A DNA stretch of 64,000 nt from Pectobacterium polaris (GCF_002307355.1 NZ_CP017481.1:1302001-1366000), one strand, 5' to 3'; numbered from the stretch's first letter, positions 46,525 through 56,644 are shown. Numbers and translations are program-made. Notes: a model not told the origin generated them from the letters alone.

Positions 46525-47427
46525 ATGAATCCACACTATGCACGTCTGGTGACGCTGGCAGCCGTGAGCGCAACGGCCGTGGCGCTGGTGCTGTTCATAA
46601 TGAAGGTGTTTGCCTGGTGGCACACTGGCTCAGTGAGCCTGCTGGCATCGCTGGTTGATTCGCTGGTGGATATCGCCGCGTCGCTGGTGAACCTGCTGGT
46701 GGTGCGCTACTCGTTGCAACCGGCGGATACGGAACACGCCTTCGGCCACGGTAAGGCGGAATCGCTGGCTGCGCTGGCGCAAAGCATGTTTATCTCCGGC
46801 TCGGCGCTGTTCCTGATCCTAACGGGGCTGCAACACTCGCTGGAGCCGCAGACGCTGCACGCGCCGGAAGTGGGCATGTGGGTGACGCTCATTGCGCTGG
46901 TGGTTACGCTGCTGCTGGTATCGTTCCAGCGTTGGGTGGTGAAGCGCACGCACAGTCAGGCGGTACGTGCGGACATGCTGCATTATCAGTCCGACCTGTT
47001 GATGAACGGCGCGATTCTGGTGGCGTTGGCGCTCAGTTGGAAAGGCATTACGCGCGCCGACTCCCTGTTTGCATTGGGTATTGGCGGCTATATTTTATAT
47101 AGCGCGTTACGCATGGGGTATGACGCTGTGCAGTCGCTGTTGGATCGCGCACTGCCGGAGGACGAGCATCGCGCGATTGCTGAGGTGATTGTGAACTGGC
47201 CGGGCATTCGCGGCGCACATGCGTTGCGTACCCGACGTTCTGGCCCAACGCGCTTTATTCAACTGCATCTGGAAATGGATGACACGCTGCCGCTGGTTCA
47301 GGCGCATCAAATCGCAGACGAGCTGGAGCAGGCATTGCGTGAACAGTTTCCGGGTGCCGATATTATTATCCATCAGGATCCGGTTTCTGCCGTGCCGGAA
47401 AATCAGCGTGGCAGGCTGACAGCATAA
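46525..47427 (+). CDS. fieF: Fe(II)/Zn(II) efflux pump, CDF family
   Basis: A 300-residue cation-diffusion facilitator with six helices and a C-terminal cytoplasmic ferredoxin-like domain. Transport-site residues Asp45, Asp49, His153 and Asp157 are all in place (SLVDSLVDI and [10 protein letters not shown]). It acts as a proton antiporter homodimer. Two ATGs stand at 46522 and 46525; GAGGG is better spaced for the second, which also matches E. coli MNQSYGRL. It is followed by pfkA, as in E. coli. Confidence 0.97.
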   Translation: MNPHYARLVTLAAVSATAVALVLFIMKVFAWWHTGSVSLLASLVDSLVDIAASLVNLLVVRYSLQPADTEHAFGHGKAESLAALAQSMFISGSALFLILTGLQHSLEPQTLHAPEVGMWVTLIALVVTLLLVSFQRWVVKRTHSQAVRADMLHYQSDLLMNGAILVALALSWKGITRADSLFALGIGGYILYSALRMGYDAVQSLLDRALPEDEHRAIAEVIVNWPGIRGAHALRTRRSGPTRFIQLHLEMDDTLPLVQAHQIADELEQALREQFPGADIIIHQDPVSAVPENQRGRLTA

Positions 47428-47524
47428 CCGACCCTGTTTTCAGCGTTTTATGTTAAAAACGTGATACGCCATGAAAATTTATGCACAATTTAGCCTGACC
47501 TGAATCAATTCAGCTTCGGGTGTT

Positions 47525-47533
47525 TGTTATAAT
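47525..47533 (+). promoter_or_regulatory. Extended -10 promoter of pfkA
   Basis: TGTTATAAT is an exact extended -10 (TGnTATAAT), about 100 bases upstream of the pfkA start. A good -35 is lacking (TCAATT at 17 bases), which an extended -10 tolerates. Confidence 0.6.
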
Positions 47534-47634
47534 ATGCTAATAAAAGAATAAGGCGTTGCTGCCTGTTTCACGGCGGCGGTGAATTTACGATAGAAGAATC
47601 CTGCAAAATTACATCTACAAGTCCAGAGGTTGTC

Positions 47635-48597
47635 ATGATTAGAAGAATCGGAGTGTTGACGAGCGGTGGCGATGCACCAGGTATGAATGCGGCAATTCGT
47701 GGTGTGGTTCGCGCTGCACTATCGGAAGGGCTGGAAATTTATGGCATTTATGATGGCTATCAGGGCTTGTACGAAGATCGCATGGAGCAGTTGGATCGCT
47801 ACAGCGTATCGGATGTGATTAACCGTGGCGGCACGTTCCTAGGCTCCGCACGTTTCCCGCAATTTCGTGATGAAGCGGTGCGTCAGGTCTGCGTAGAAAA
47901 CATGAAGAAACGCGGTCTAGATGCGCTGGTTGTCATCGGCGGTGACGGTTCCTATATGGGGGCCAAGCGCCTGACCGAAATGGGTTTCCCTTGTATCGGC
48001 TTGCCCGGCACGATCGATAACGATGTAGCGGGTACGGACTACACCATCGGTTACTTTACCGCGCTGGAAACCGTGCTGGAAGCGATTGACCGCCTGCGCG
48101 ATACCTCCTCTTCACACCAGCGTATTTCCATTGTTGAAGTCATGGGACGCCACTGCGGCGACCTGACGCTGGCGGCGGCGATTGCCGGCGGCTGTGAATT
48201 CATCGTTCTGCCAGAAGTGCCGTTCAGCCCGGAAGATCTGGTCTGCGAAATCAAAGCGGGCATCGAAAAAGGCAAAAAGCACGCGATTGTGGCGATTACC
48301 GAACTGGTGTGCGATGTCGACGAACTGGCGAAATACATTGAGAAAGAAACGGGACGCGAAACCCGTGCGACCGTACTTGGCCACATTCAGCGCGGCGGTT
48401 CGCCGGTTGCCTACGACCGTATTCTGGCCTCGCGTATGGGTGCCTACTCTATTGAACTGTTACAGCAGGGCTACGGTGGCCGATGTGTCGGTATCCAGAA
48501 TGAAAAAATGGTGCACCACGACATCGTTGATGCCATTGAGAACATGAAGCGTCCTTTCAAAGGCGACTGGTTGGATACAGCGAAAAAACTGTTCTGA
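47635..48597 (+). CDS. pfkA: 6-phosphofructokinase I
   Basis: A 320-residue ATP-dependent phosphofructokinase. GGDAPGMN (11-18) and GGDGS (102-106) bind ATP; Asp128 and Asp130 in TIDND are the catalytic/metal residues; the allosteric effector arginines are in the conserved RGGSP and RFPQF regions. It phosphorylates fructose-6-phosphate in glycolysis. AGAGG lies just upstream of the ATG. Confidence 0.98.
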   Translation: MIRRIGVLTSGGDAPGMNAAIRGVVRAALSEGLEIYGIYDGYQGLYEDRMEQLDRYSVSDVINRGGTFLGSARFPQFRDEAVRQVCVENMKKRGLDALVVIGGDGSYMGAKRLTEMGFPCIGLPGTIDNDVAGTDYTIGYFTALETVLEAIDRLRDTSSSHQRISIVEVMGRHCGDLTLAAAIAGGCEFIVLPEVPFSPEDLVCEIKAGIEKGKKHAIVAITELVCDVDELAKYIEKETGRETRATVLGHIQRGGSPVAYDRILASRMGAYSIELLQQGYGGRCVGIQNEKMVHHDIVDAIENMKRPFKGDWLDTAKKLF

Positions 48598-48617
48598 TCG
48601 ACCTGACAAACGTTGAT

Positions 48618-48639
48618 GCCCTCGCCAGATGGCGGGGGC
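48618..48639 (+). terminator. Possible terminator of pfkA
   Basis: GCCCTCGCC and GGCGGGGGC pair over nine positions (one G-T) with an AGAT loop, 20 bases after the stop. The T-run is poor. Confidence 0.5.
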
Positions 48640-48799
48640 GCTATCCTCTGTATTTCCCCCAATCTTTACCCTCCCATCACGCTAGCGCCTACGCATATAA
48701 CTGGTGAGCATATAAACATCGGTTTTATTATTTTTTCTGCACGCCTAGACCTGCTAGCCTGCCCATTCCTTCCGTCTTGATGACACGCTGATTGCCGCT

Positions 48800-49729
48800 A
48801 TGAATATCGATCTTCGCCAACTGCGCCACTTTATTGCCCTGATTGAGCATCGCAATTTTACATCGGCGGCACAGGCGATGAAGCTTTCTCAATCCGCTTT
48901 CAGCCGCAGTATCCAGTCGCTGGAGCAGACCATTGGCACGCGTCTGATTGATCGCATGAACCAACTGGAGCCGACGCCGAAAGGCTTGGTGGTGCTGGAA
49001 CACGCGCGTCGCCTGATTAATCAGACGCACGATCTGTTTAATGATATCCAGCAGTTCAATGAGAAAGAGGCGGGCGAAGTGAATTTTGGCTGTGGCCCGG
49101 CTCCCGCCGCCTGGCTTATGCCACAGGTGATCGGGGCTTTCTCGCGACATTATCCAAAGGTGCGGATGGTTTTTCGCGTCGATAACTGGCAGGCGCTGGG
49201 CCATCGACTGATGGCTGAAGAGCTGGATTTCATCGTGGCGGATATGCGCAACTTTGAATTCGATACCCGCTATCGCGTACAGCCGCTGAGCCAGCACCGC
49301 TGGGGATTTTGCTGCCGTAGCGGACACCCGCTGGCGACGCAGGAAGAGATTACCGTTGAGCAGTTCTTTTCCTATCCGCTGGCGGCAACGATCCGCCCAC
49401 CCAACCTGCACCGCGCGCTGGTGCAACTGAGCGGTAAACTGGATATTCGTACCAGCATTGAGTGTGAGAATGGCTACAGTCTGCTGGACGTGGTACGCCA
49501 TTCGGATGCCATCGGGACGACTAACCATTTCAATGAGCCCGATCGGCACGGTATTCACATGTTGAAGATTGCCGGTCTGGACGACAACACCGATGAATTT
49601 TATACCCACTACGGCATTATCTATCTGGCGGACGCCCGCCTGTCTCTGCTGGCGCGCAAGCTGATTGAAACCTTCGTGCAGGTCGACAGCGACCTGCACG
49701 GCGCACCTGTGGCGCTTACAGCGGAGTGA
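48800..49729 (+). CDS. LysR-family transcriptional regulator
   Basis: A 309-residue LysR-type regulator. The winged helix-turn-helix occupies about 4-62 (LRQLRHFIALIEHRNFTSAAQAMKLSQSAFSRSIQSLE), followed by a periplasmic-binding-like effector domain (about 92-295). It is convergent with and overlaps by 14 bases the DUF6250 gene, placing it at the edge of the TonB/ABC uptake locus, which it may control; the effector is unknown. Its upstream gap is too short to show a clear T-N11-A site with confidence. Confidence 0.92.
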   Translation: MNIDLRQLRHFIALIEHRNFTSAAQAMKLSQSAFSRSIQSLEQTIGTRLIDRMNQLEPTPKGLVVLEHARRLINQTHDLFNDIQQFNEKEAGEVNFGCGPAPAAWLMPQVIGAFSRHYPKVRMVFRVDNWQALGHRLMAEELDFIVADMRNFEFDTRYRVQPLSQHRWGFCCRSGHPLATQEEITVEQFFSYPLAATIRPPNLHRALVQLSGKLDIRTSIECENGYSLLDVVRHSDAIGTTNHFNEPDRHGIHMLKIAGLDDNTDEFYTHYGIIYLADARLSLLARKLIETFVQVDSDLHGAPVALTAE

Positions 49730-50408
49730 TGCTGAACTCGCTGATTTCCTGACGCGAAAAGACCGTCCGAAAGCCGAAATAGCCCGGAGCGGGCGTATTC
49801 GAATAGCTGGCATGGAAATAGAGCACATCGTCGACCCAAAAACGCGTTTCCCGCCGATCCACTTCAATCACGATGCGATAGCGATGATGAGGACGCAGCA
49901 GATGCGCAGCATCGGTGTACTCACCGAGCAGCAGGCGCTCGCCGTGACCGTCGTAATAGCGAAAGCGCGTGGTGCTATTCCAGTTACCGCCCATCCCGAC
50001 ATAGTACAGGTTCAGGCTGTCATATTCGTTGAGCTTGCCGTACCGGGTAAACAAGTTCGGGTGGTGCAGGTCGCGCGCGGCCCAGAACTGGTTCAGGTCG
50101 GATACGCGGTCGTAAGGACGATCTGCGACCAGAACTTCCCGTGTGAAGGCGATGCGATAGGTGCCCGAGAGCGGGGCATCCAGCCAGATCGTCAGCCCAG
50201 AGGCGCTTTCCAGCGTCAGACGCTCTGGCGTTGTCTGGATCGCCGTGCGCTCAGGATCTTCCTGCTCCACCTGCCAGCGTAGCGGCTGACCAGCGGAATC
50301 CGTGGACCAGAGAAACGTGGAACGGTGTGGCGAATCGATAATTTCACGCGTGCCGTCTGCCTGCGGCGACAGGAGGAGCGTGTTTTCAGTACAGCCTGGG
50401 TCAGTCAT
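49716..50408 (-). CDS. DUF6250 beta-sandwich protein
   Basis: A 230-residue protein of the DUF6250 type, a jelly-roll fold related to carbohydrate-binding lectin domains (PYDRVSDLNQFWAARDLH and WNSTTRFRYYDGHGE; end PGYFGFRTVFSRQEISEFSI). No signal peptide is seen. I start at the ATG at 50408, where AGGA lies seven bases upstream; an ATG at 50444 overlaps the previous stop but the added residues look non-coding. It is co-directional with the lyase-like gene, so both may act on the same glycan. Confidence 0.85.
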   Translation of the reverse strand: MTDPGCTENTLLLSPQADGTREIIDSPHRSTFLWSTDSAGQPLRWQVEQEDPERTAIQTTPERLTLESASGLTIWLDAPLSGTYRIAFTREVLVADRPYDRVSDLNQFWAARDLHHPNLFTRYGKLNEYDSLNLYYVGMGGNWNSTTRFRYYDGHGERLLLGEYTDAAHLLRPHHRYRIVIEVDRRETRFWVDDVLYFHASYSNTPAPGYFGFRTVFSRQEISEFSITPL

Positions 50409-50443
50409 GGTGATGTCCTGTAGCGTGCCGCCGGGTGGCGGCA

Positions 50444-53239
50444 TTAAGAAGAGGGAATGTCATCCAGCAAGGCCAGCAGGGCGATAGCCGTTAATCCCCA
50501 CTGGGCGACGGCGTTGGTCGCCAGATTGGCGGCTGCGGTGCTGCCGGAATGTTTATCAATGGTGGAATCGATCACCGGCTCATTGATGGGATAGAGCACG
50601 ATAGGAGGCGTTAAGCGCCGCTGTTCGAGAGTCGGATGGGCGATGCCGCCGCTGCCAGCGGTAAACTCTGCCCAGGCGCGCTGAGCCAGCGTGCGATCGT
50701 TTAACTGTCGGGCGGCAAAGGCGGTCAGTCGAGCATGTCCCTGAGCCAGATTGAGCTTTTTCACCGTCTTACCCACGGCTGCGCTTAGTGCAACTGGGTC
50801 GTTATACAGCCGGCAGTAATCGAGCCACGCGCGCGTAAAGGCAGGGTCGGGCAATGCCTCAACCAGTTCGCTACAGATTTCCGTCAGACCAAAAACCGCA
50901 CTCAGATGTGAGATCTCAACCTGATCCGGTGGGGCCTGCACGACGCGACCGGTATCGGGGTCAATGGCCGATCCACCGGTGAAAAAGCCGTGCGGCTGGG
51001 CGGCAATGGTCTGCATACTGGTGAGCAGGCGTGCGCGCATTGCCGGATCGCCGTGCCGCTCCCAGGCGGTTAGCCAGGCGGCGGCTACCGCGCCCCAGTC
51101 CGTCCCGAAACTCAGGCTGACGTGATGCGGATCGGCGGGCGATGTCTGTCCGATTTTGCGGCCGGGCAGCACGGTACCGAGTGTACGCAGCGCCTCGACC
51201 TGTTCGTCCATCAGTTCACCGATGCGCTCATCGGCGGTGAGATAGTAGAGAAAGCGGCGGTTGGCGACGGTAGAAATACGCAACTGCTTAGCGCTGTCGC
51301 CCCAGTGGCGGACATTGTGCCGCGACCCCAGCGGACTAAAGCGTCCCAGATGGTGTACGTCCACTTCGCCCGTGTGGCGCGTCATGGCTTCCGCCATGCG
51401 AAACGCCTCGGCGCGTCCGCTGTGCAGGAAGTAATACCAGAGCCACAGATCGGTGCTGAGTTCCGAGTTATCCCACGCGTAGCCACCCACGTCGTAGCGC
51501 CAGACGTGACGGTCACTGTCATAGGTGTGCATCACGTCGCCGAAATCCCAAAAGCCGTACCATTTGCGCTGTTCGACTTCCTGTTGATAGATGTCGAAAT
51601 ACGCATCCAGCTGTTTCTCCAACCTGATGCGGCCGGGCGTGGTGGCAGAGGAAGAAGAGGCGGAAGCCGGTGCCCACAGTGGGCCAAACGCCTGCGCACG
51701 ATGCAGATCCTGTGCATCTGCTACCAGCAGCGGCGGTTGCTGCATACGACGCGCCCGACTCACCAGATTTTCTGCGTCAGGCGTCGCGGGCAGCACATCG
51801 ATAAACAGTTCGCTGGTGCGTGCCACGCCGACCGCCGAGCCGAAGCCCGGTTCGTAATCTTCGTAGGTGATCGCCAGCCCTTCGCGCTGTTTGTCGTGGG
51901 TATCCTGACCCAGCCCGTCATGGTAAAAACGCATATCCATCGGTTCTGCCCACGGCGACCACAGCCAGAGCGTGACGGTCGCGGTGTCGGTATGGGCATT
52001 TTCAATTTCCAGACAGGCCGGATAGCTCTGCCAGAAATGACGCAGACCGAACGCCACGCCGCCTTTCGGCGTGCCCAGATAGCCGACGCCCGCCGCCCGT
52101 TCGCCGGTGGCGGAAAGGAGCCAGCCCTGTCCGGCAGCGGTGCGTTTGTGTATCTGGAAGCCGTCGGGATGGTGCTGCGTCAGGCGGTAGCTGCCAAAGG
52201 CGGGAATGTAATCCAGTCGTTTCCCGACCTCCGGTGAGAAATCTGCTATCGGCGGCGTGGCTTGCCCCGCCAGCTGCGCCGCGATAACGGCCGCGCCGGG
52301 ATCGCGACGTAGTCCGCTCAGGCCGCGTACCGCCTCACGAAAGAGCCCGCCCTGATCCGAAACGAAGCGTACGTGGCGATCGTGCAGCTCTCCCTGTAGT
52401 GGAACGTCGAACGCCAGCCCAAGTCCTTTTAGGCTGAGGAGATCGTCATCGTTGTCATAGATCAGGGTGTGTATGATGCGCAGCGAATCGGTGTTCGCAT
52501 AGCTATACAGCCGGATAATAAAGGGGATGTGCGTCACCCCCTGCTGCTGCGCGTGCTGCTGCGCGTGGTGCGCACCGCGTAGCGCAATCACCGTCCGCTG
52601 CGGCCCGTTTTGCTCCACCGTGACCGTCTCGATCACCCCCTGATACGCATCCTGCGTCAGCGTGCTATCCGTTTCTGTCCCTCGCTGCATGCGCAACACC
52701 AGCCTGCCGTTGGTTAACGCCAGCCGATTATCCCGCCAGATTTCCTCGATCAGACGGGGGCCAGAACGTGGAATCACGCAGCGAATGTGGCCGGTATCCA
52801 CCGTCCAGCCGTGGTCATGTTCGCTGACCATTCCGGAACCCGATGGCTCCTCTGCTTTGGCTGTCGGCCGCAGCGTTAGCCCGTCTTCCGGTGGCGTGTT
52901 GCCGCCGAGCGCATGTGCCGACCATTTAATCGAGCCGTCCGGCCAGCGAGCCAGCGGCCAGCTTTGCAGGTCATAAGCTCGCTGCTGCGCGTCATGCAGT
53001 TGGAAACCACTGTCGTCGCGCACTGCCCCTTGCGGCCAGGGGACACCCCAGGTCACGCCGGTGAAAGCGAGAGGGTGCTGTCCGTCCAGCCAACGCAGGC
53101 TGACCTGCGGTGCCGCTTCGCCAGCGTAGGCTGAGGCAGGCGGCGTGGCGGCGTGCGCAGATCTCCAGAACGGTGCCGACAGCGCCAGCAGCGTGCTGTC
53201 GCGCAGGAAGCGTCGGCGTGAGTAAGTCATCTTGTCCAT
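50444..53239 (-). CDS. Tat-exported PcRGLX/YetA-like protein (rhamnogalacturonan-lyase-like)
   Basis: A 931-residue protein. A twin-arginine signal (SRRRFL at 7-12, hydrophobic core, cleavage after AHA) targets folded export to the periplasm. Residues about 40-120 resemble the N-terminal RIFT-barrel domain of exo-rhamnogalacturonan lyases (PL26/PcRGLX) and YetA: VSLRWLDGQHPLAFTGVTWG and RWPDGSIKWSAHAL. A long middle beta region and a C-terminal alpha/alpha-barrel-like half follow. Lyase activity on pectic rhamnogalacturonan fits a plant pathogen but is unproven. I start at 53239 (AAGGG upstream). It is next to a TonB-dependent receptor, suggesting that imported oligomers are processed in the periplasm. 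Confidence 0.85.
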   Translation of the reverse strand: MDKMTYSRRRFLRDSTLLALSAPFWRSAHAATPPASAYAGEAAPQVSLRWLDGQHPLAFTGVTWGVPWPQGAVRDDSGFQLHDAQQRAYDLQSWPLARWPDGSIKWSAHALGGNTPPEDGLTLRPTAKAEEPSGSGMVSEHDHGWTVDTGHIRCVIPRSGPRLIEEIWRDNRLALTNGRLVLRMQRGTETDSTLTQDAYQGVIETVTVEQNGPQRTVIALRGAHHAQQHAQQQGVTHIPFIIRLYSYANTDSLRIIHTLIYDNDDDLLSLKGLGLAFDVPLQGELHDRHVRFVSDQGGLFREAVRGLSGLRRDPGAAVIAAQLAGQATPPIADFSPEVGKRLDYIPAFGSYRLTQHHPDGFQIHKRTAAGQGWLLSATGERAAGVGYLGTPKGGVAFGLRHFWQSYPACLEIENAHTDTATVTLWLWSPWAEPMDMRFYHDGLGQDTHDKQREGLAITYEDYEPGFGSAVGVARTSELFIDVLPATPDAENLVSRARRMQQPPLLVADAQDLHRAQAFGPLWAPASASSSSATTPGRIRLEKQLDAYFDIYQQEVEQRKWYGFWDFGDVMHTYDSDRHVWRYDVGGYAWDNSELSTDLWLWYYFLHSGRAEAFRMAEAMTRHTGEVDVHHLGRFSPLGSRHNVRHWGDSAKQLRISTVANRRFLYYLTADERIGELMDEQVEALRTLGTVLPGRKIGQTSPADPHHVSLSFGTDWGAVAAAWLTAWERHGDPAMRARLLTSMQTIAAQPHGFFTGGSAIDPDTGRVVQAPPDQVEISHLSAVFGLTEICSELVEALPDPAFTRAWLDYCRLYNDPVALSAAVGKTVKKLNLAQGHARLTAFAARQLNDRTLAQRAWAEFTAGSGGIAHPTLEQRRLTPPIVLYPINEPVIDSTIDKHSGSTAAANLATNAVAQWGLTAIALLALLDDIPSS

Positions 53240-53243
53240 GACG

Positions 53244-55550
53244 TTAGCCCTTGAAATCGTAACCGACTGAGATCCCGACCATGCGTGGTTCACCAATCAC
53301 GCCCGTTGTGGCGCTGGAGCCTCTGACTGAGCGGTAGTAGTTTTTATCCAGCGCGTTTTTCACCCACAGCGACACGTTCCAGCGGTTGTCGCCTTGCTTG
53401 CCACTCAGCCCGCTAGACAGATTGAGGACGCCGTATGAGGGAATGCGGTTGGATTCGGAATCGTCGAGCGTGCCGTAAGCCCAGCTCCGCCATGACCATT
53501 GACCGGAAACCGAGGCTTGCAGGTTATTTGGCGTATCCCATTGATAACGCACGCGCGTGTTGTAGCTCAGCGTCGGGGATTTAAAGACGCGCTTCCCAGA
53601 CATATCGCACGACACGGCGGAGATTTCTGCCGGGCAGCGTGCATTAGGGAAATTCAGGTAGCTGGCATCCAGAACGGTACCGGCCAGACTGATGCTCAGG
53701 CCATCAAGGGGGCGCAGCGTTAACTGCGTTTCGCCGCCGCGCGAGCGGAATTTCCCAGCGTTAATCAGATAGCTGGTATCCGTTTCTTCGTCATAGGCGT
53801 TGTTCTGGAAATCCTCGACGACGCTCCAGAACAGTGCGGTATTCCATTCCACTTTGCGCTGTAGCCAGTGGGTTTTGACCCCTAGCTCTGCCGAACGGGT
53901 TTTTTCGGGATCGACGTACAGCGAATCAATCCCCAGCTGCCTTGCGGCACCGGAGGACACGTTCAGGCCGCCGGATTTTTCCCCGTAGCCTAACGTGACG
54001 TAAGGCGTGACATTCGGTGCCGCGAACCAGTTCAGGCTGATGGAGCCAGAAGGCAGGTGATTGGTTTGCGAGAGTGGGCCGGAGTCAAAGGTGGCGCGAT
54101 TTTTACGCTGGAATGTCCCCTCTTTTTTCTCATAGGTTTGACGCAGACCGACAATGACATCCAGTTTATCGGCAGCATGCCAGGTCCCGCGGCCATAGAC
54201 GGAATAGACGGTGTCATCCAGCGTGCCAAAGCGCTGCACGTTAATGCCCTGATAGCCATTTCCTACCCACGTCCGCACGCGGTTGTCGTTGTAGTAGCGA
54301 CTGTTTGCCTCGGTATCGAGGTTCTCACCCCAGTAATCGACGCCCACTGAATAATCGAAAGTATTGCCTTTGGGCGAATCGAGCCAAAAACTTTGCGACC
54401 AGACGCGATCGCGTACGTCAGCACCGCTGTCGCGATAGAGCGGGATGTTCCAGTTATCCGCCGTGCTGGGCAGCACGCGGAAATAACGCAGTGATGACAG
54501 AGAGTTGAGGCTATAGCCGCTCCTTAGCTTCCAGTTGGCCTCGACCGAGCCACCGCCTTGTGCAACGCGAATAATATTCTCGTCATCCATCGCGACCTGA
54601 CGACCGCCGACGACCTTGAGGCCAGTTTGTTGCGCACGGGTGCGGAAATCGTCAGTTGCACTCACCAGCACCGAGACGGGGCGCTGGGTAGAATCGCTGT
54701 AGTCGCCGGTGATTCTGAGGCTAAAGCTGTCATTCGGCTGATACAGCAACTGACCACGCACGCCGTTATTGGTGCTGCCTCCCAGCTTATGGCCGTTTTC
54801 GATATTCGTGACGTTTCCGCCACGCTCCGTGCGCGACAGGTTGATGCGTCCTGCCCAGTGGTCGCTGAGTGGCCCGGACGCCATCAGTTTGGATTGCAGA
54901 TAGCCACGCTGTCCGAACGATTGCTCCAGTGAATATTCAGGTGTGAAGGTCGGCTTACGGGTACGAATATCAATCGCGCCGCCGGTGGTATTGAAGCCAT
55001 AAGCCGCGCCCTGCGGGCCTTTCAACACGCGGGTGCTGTCGATATCCAGCAAGTCATTAGAGATGACGCCGGGGCGGGACAAGTAAACGCCATCGACAAA
55101 CAGGCCCACGCTGCCCGGCATACCGATGTTGGTGCCGCTCTCGCCGCCGTCGCCAATCCCGCGAATAGTCACGGTGGTGTCCATCACATCGACGGTATCG
55201 ACATCCAGCCCTGTCACCAGCTGTGACAGTTCTTCAAAGCGGTATATCCGTTCTTCTTCAAGCGTTTTGCCATCGATCACCGATGCCAGCGTGGTCGGCG
55301 GCTGAACGGGCACACGCTGAGCGTTAACTTTCACGCGTTTCAACTGGACGGGAGCGGCGGTTGCCGCCTCGGTGCTGGGTATTATCCGCTGTGATTGGCT
55401 ATCCGTTGTGACTTGCGGATCGGCTGCCCGCGCTATCGCGGGAAGCGTTAAGATGCAGCTCATTAAAATGCCGGACGTTATGTTGCGCTGGTGTTTTTTA
55501 AAATACGGTTGATGTTTTTTTAAATACTGCTGGTGTCTTTTAAAATACAT
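53244..55550 (-). CDS. TonB-dependent outer-membrane receptor
   Basis: A 768-residue receptor. A plug domain (about 60-170, IDGKTLEEERIYRFEELSQLVTGLDVD) is followed by a 22-strand-type barrel ending GISVGYDFKG. The N-terminus is odd: three copies of a 7-residue unit (YFKRHQQ, YLKKHQP, YFKKHQR) precede the signal-peptide core SGILMSCILTLPAIARA. GGAAG is placed correctly for the ATG at 55550, so the repeats are probably translated. It imports a large or scarce substrate using energy from TonB-ExbBD, whose genes lie across the divergent region. Family similarity resembles siderophore and other receptors, so the ligand is open. Confidence 0.92.
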   Translation of the reverse strand: MYFKRHQQYLKKHQPYFKKHQRNITSGILMSCILTLPAIARAADPQVTTDSQSQRIIPSTEAATAAPVQLKRVKVNAQRVPVQPPTTLASVIDGKTLEEERIYRFEELSQLVTGLDVDTVDVMDTTVTIRGIGDGGESGTNIGMPGSVGLFVDGVYLSRPGVISNDLLDIDSTRVLKGPQGAAYGFNTTGGAIDIRTRKPTFTPEYSLEQSFGQRGYLQSKLMASGPLSDHWAGRINLSRTERGGNVTNIENGHKLGGSTNNGVRGQLLYQPNDSFSLRITGDYSDSTQRPVSVLVSATDDFRTRAQQTGLKVVGGRQVAMDDENIIRVAQGGGSVEANWKLRSGYSLNSLSSLRYFRVLPSTADNWNIPLYRDSGADVRDRVWSQSFWLDSPKGNTFDYSVGVDYWGENLDTEANSRYYNDNRVRTWVGNGYQGINVQRFGTLDDTVYSVYGRGTWHAADKLDVIVGLRQTYEKKEGTFQRKNRATFDSGPLSQTNHLPSGSISLNWFAAPNVTPYVTLGYGEKSGGLNVSSGAARQLGIDSLYVDPEKTRSAELGVKTHWLQRKVEWNTALFWSVVEDFQNNAYDEETDTSYLINAGKFRSRGGETQLTLRPLDGLSISLAGTVLDASYLNFPNARCPAEISAVSCDMSGKRVFKSPTLSYNTRVRYQWDTPNNLQASVSGQWSWRSWAYGTLDDSESNRIPSYGVLNLSSGLSGKQGDNRWNVSLWVKNALDKNYYRSVRGSSATTGVIGEPRMVGISVGYDFKG

Positions 55551-55582
55551 AGTTTCTTCCGAATATCGTCAATAGGCTGCCG

Positions 55583-55605
55583 ATTGCCGTGAAATTCACG
55601 GCAAT
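55583..55605 (-). promoter_or_regulatory. Palindrome in the gap between binding-protein and receptor genes
   Basis: ATTGCCGTGAA and TTCACGGCAAT flank one central base, a near-perfect 23-bp dyad in the 86-base gap. It could be an operator or an RNA hairpin tuning expression of the receptor relative to the upstream gene. Confidence 0.55.
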
Positions 55606-55636
55606 ACGTGGGCTATAATCTGTTGGGGGAAATAAA

Positions 55637-56644
55637 TTACTGGGTTGCTTTCAGATAAGAATCATCCAGCCATTTTTCGACATCAAAAGGCTGTCGAATA
55701 AGGCGTGATTCATAGGCCAGTTTTACCGCGCGTTTTAATTTTTCCACGTAGGTGGTATCTAATTCGGGTGAAAGACGCTCAGATAATGGCGGTAATGTAT
55801 CCCATTCGACGCGTAATATATTTTCCGGATAGCCTGACTGGGTGGCTAAGAGTTGAATAAATTCATCTTTATTTTTAGCATCGCTGGCCCAGTTTGCTGC
55901 TTCGCGCTGCACTTTAACTAAGCGCCGTAGAATATCCTCGTTGCCTTTGGCAAATTTCTCATCCACCAGCAGGAAGCCGCTGAGCTGGCCTGCGCCGCCC
56001 AGATCACGGCTCGACAGCGGAATGTCCGCCAGTCCTTTATCCCGCAGCGAAAGCGTATTGCTGCCGCCCCAGGTGGCGTCAATCTGTCCGGCGGCTAACG
56101 CCGCGCTGGCTGCCGCGAAATCGAGATTGATCAGCTTCACGTCAGAAGGCTTCAGGCCCTGTGAATCGAGCGCGCTAACGAAGGACAGCTCGCCCGCTGT
56201 TCCGCGAAAGATCCCAATACGTTTGCCTTTCAAGTCGGGGATTTTCTCAATGCCGGAGCCTTTCGCGACCGCCAGATAGTGGTTAATGCCGCGTGATGCC
56301 ACGGCGATCACGCGCGTATCCAGGCCACGAGAACGGCCGATAATGCTGGCTAAATCGCCCAGATAGGCCACGTCAACCTGATGGTTGCCAAACGCTTCGT
56401 TGATGACGGGGCCGGCGCCTTTGATGAATGTCCAGCGGACGTTTATCCCGTCTTTGCTGAACTCGCGCTCCAGCAGCTTCTGGCTATGGATGACGTCGAG
56501 CAGGCCGCCGCCGCTGGGTTTTGTGCCTGCGCCAATATCTGGTGCGGCAATACGAATTTCAGTGATAGCCGATGCGATACCTGACCAGGCCATACCCATT
56601 GCCAATAAGCCGGTCACTAACCATTTTCGTCCTGATGTTGTCAT
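55637..56644 (-). CDS. ABC transporter substrate-binding protein, sulfonate/nitrate/taurine type
   Basis: A 335-residue binding protein with a signal peptide (start MTTSGRKWLVTGLLAMGMAWSGIASA at 56644, GGG upstream) and the SsuA/TauA fold: TEIRIAAPDIGAG, KGAGPVINEAFGNHQVDVAYLGDLA, LKGKRIGIFRGTAG, AALAAGQIDATWGGSN. Characterised members bind small organosulfonates or similar anions. It is divergent from tonB-exbBD-permease-ATPase, and its own permease and ATPase are encoded at the end of that unit. An extra 33 residues upstream are open but unlikely. Confidence 0.9.
   Translation of the reverse strand: MTTSGRKWLVTGLLAMGMAWSGIASAITEIRIAAPDIGAGTKPSGGGLLDVIHSQKLLEREFSKDGINVRWTFIKGAGPVINEAFGNHQVDVAYLGDLASIIGRSRGLDTRVIAVASRGINHYLAVAKGSGIEKIPDLKGKRIGIFRGTAGELSFVSALDSQGLKPSDVKLINLDFAAASAALAAGQIDATWGGSNTLSLRDKGLADIPLSSRDLGGAGQLSGFLLVDEKFAKGNEDILRRLVKVQREAANWASDAKNKDEFIQLLATQSGYPENILRVEWDTLPPLSERLSPELDTTYVEKLKRAVKLAYESRLIRQPFDVEKWLDDSYLKATQ

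Noticed and set aside
48728..49867. 379-residue minus-strand frame
   Set aside because: It covers the LysR gene in antisense; composition is Arg/Gln/His-rich as expected of a shadow.
51122..52237. 371-residue plus-strand frame
   Set aside because: It is antisense to the Tat-exported lyase-like gene, with no domain or ribosome-binding site.
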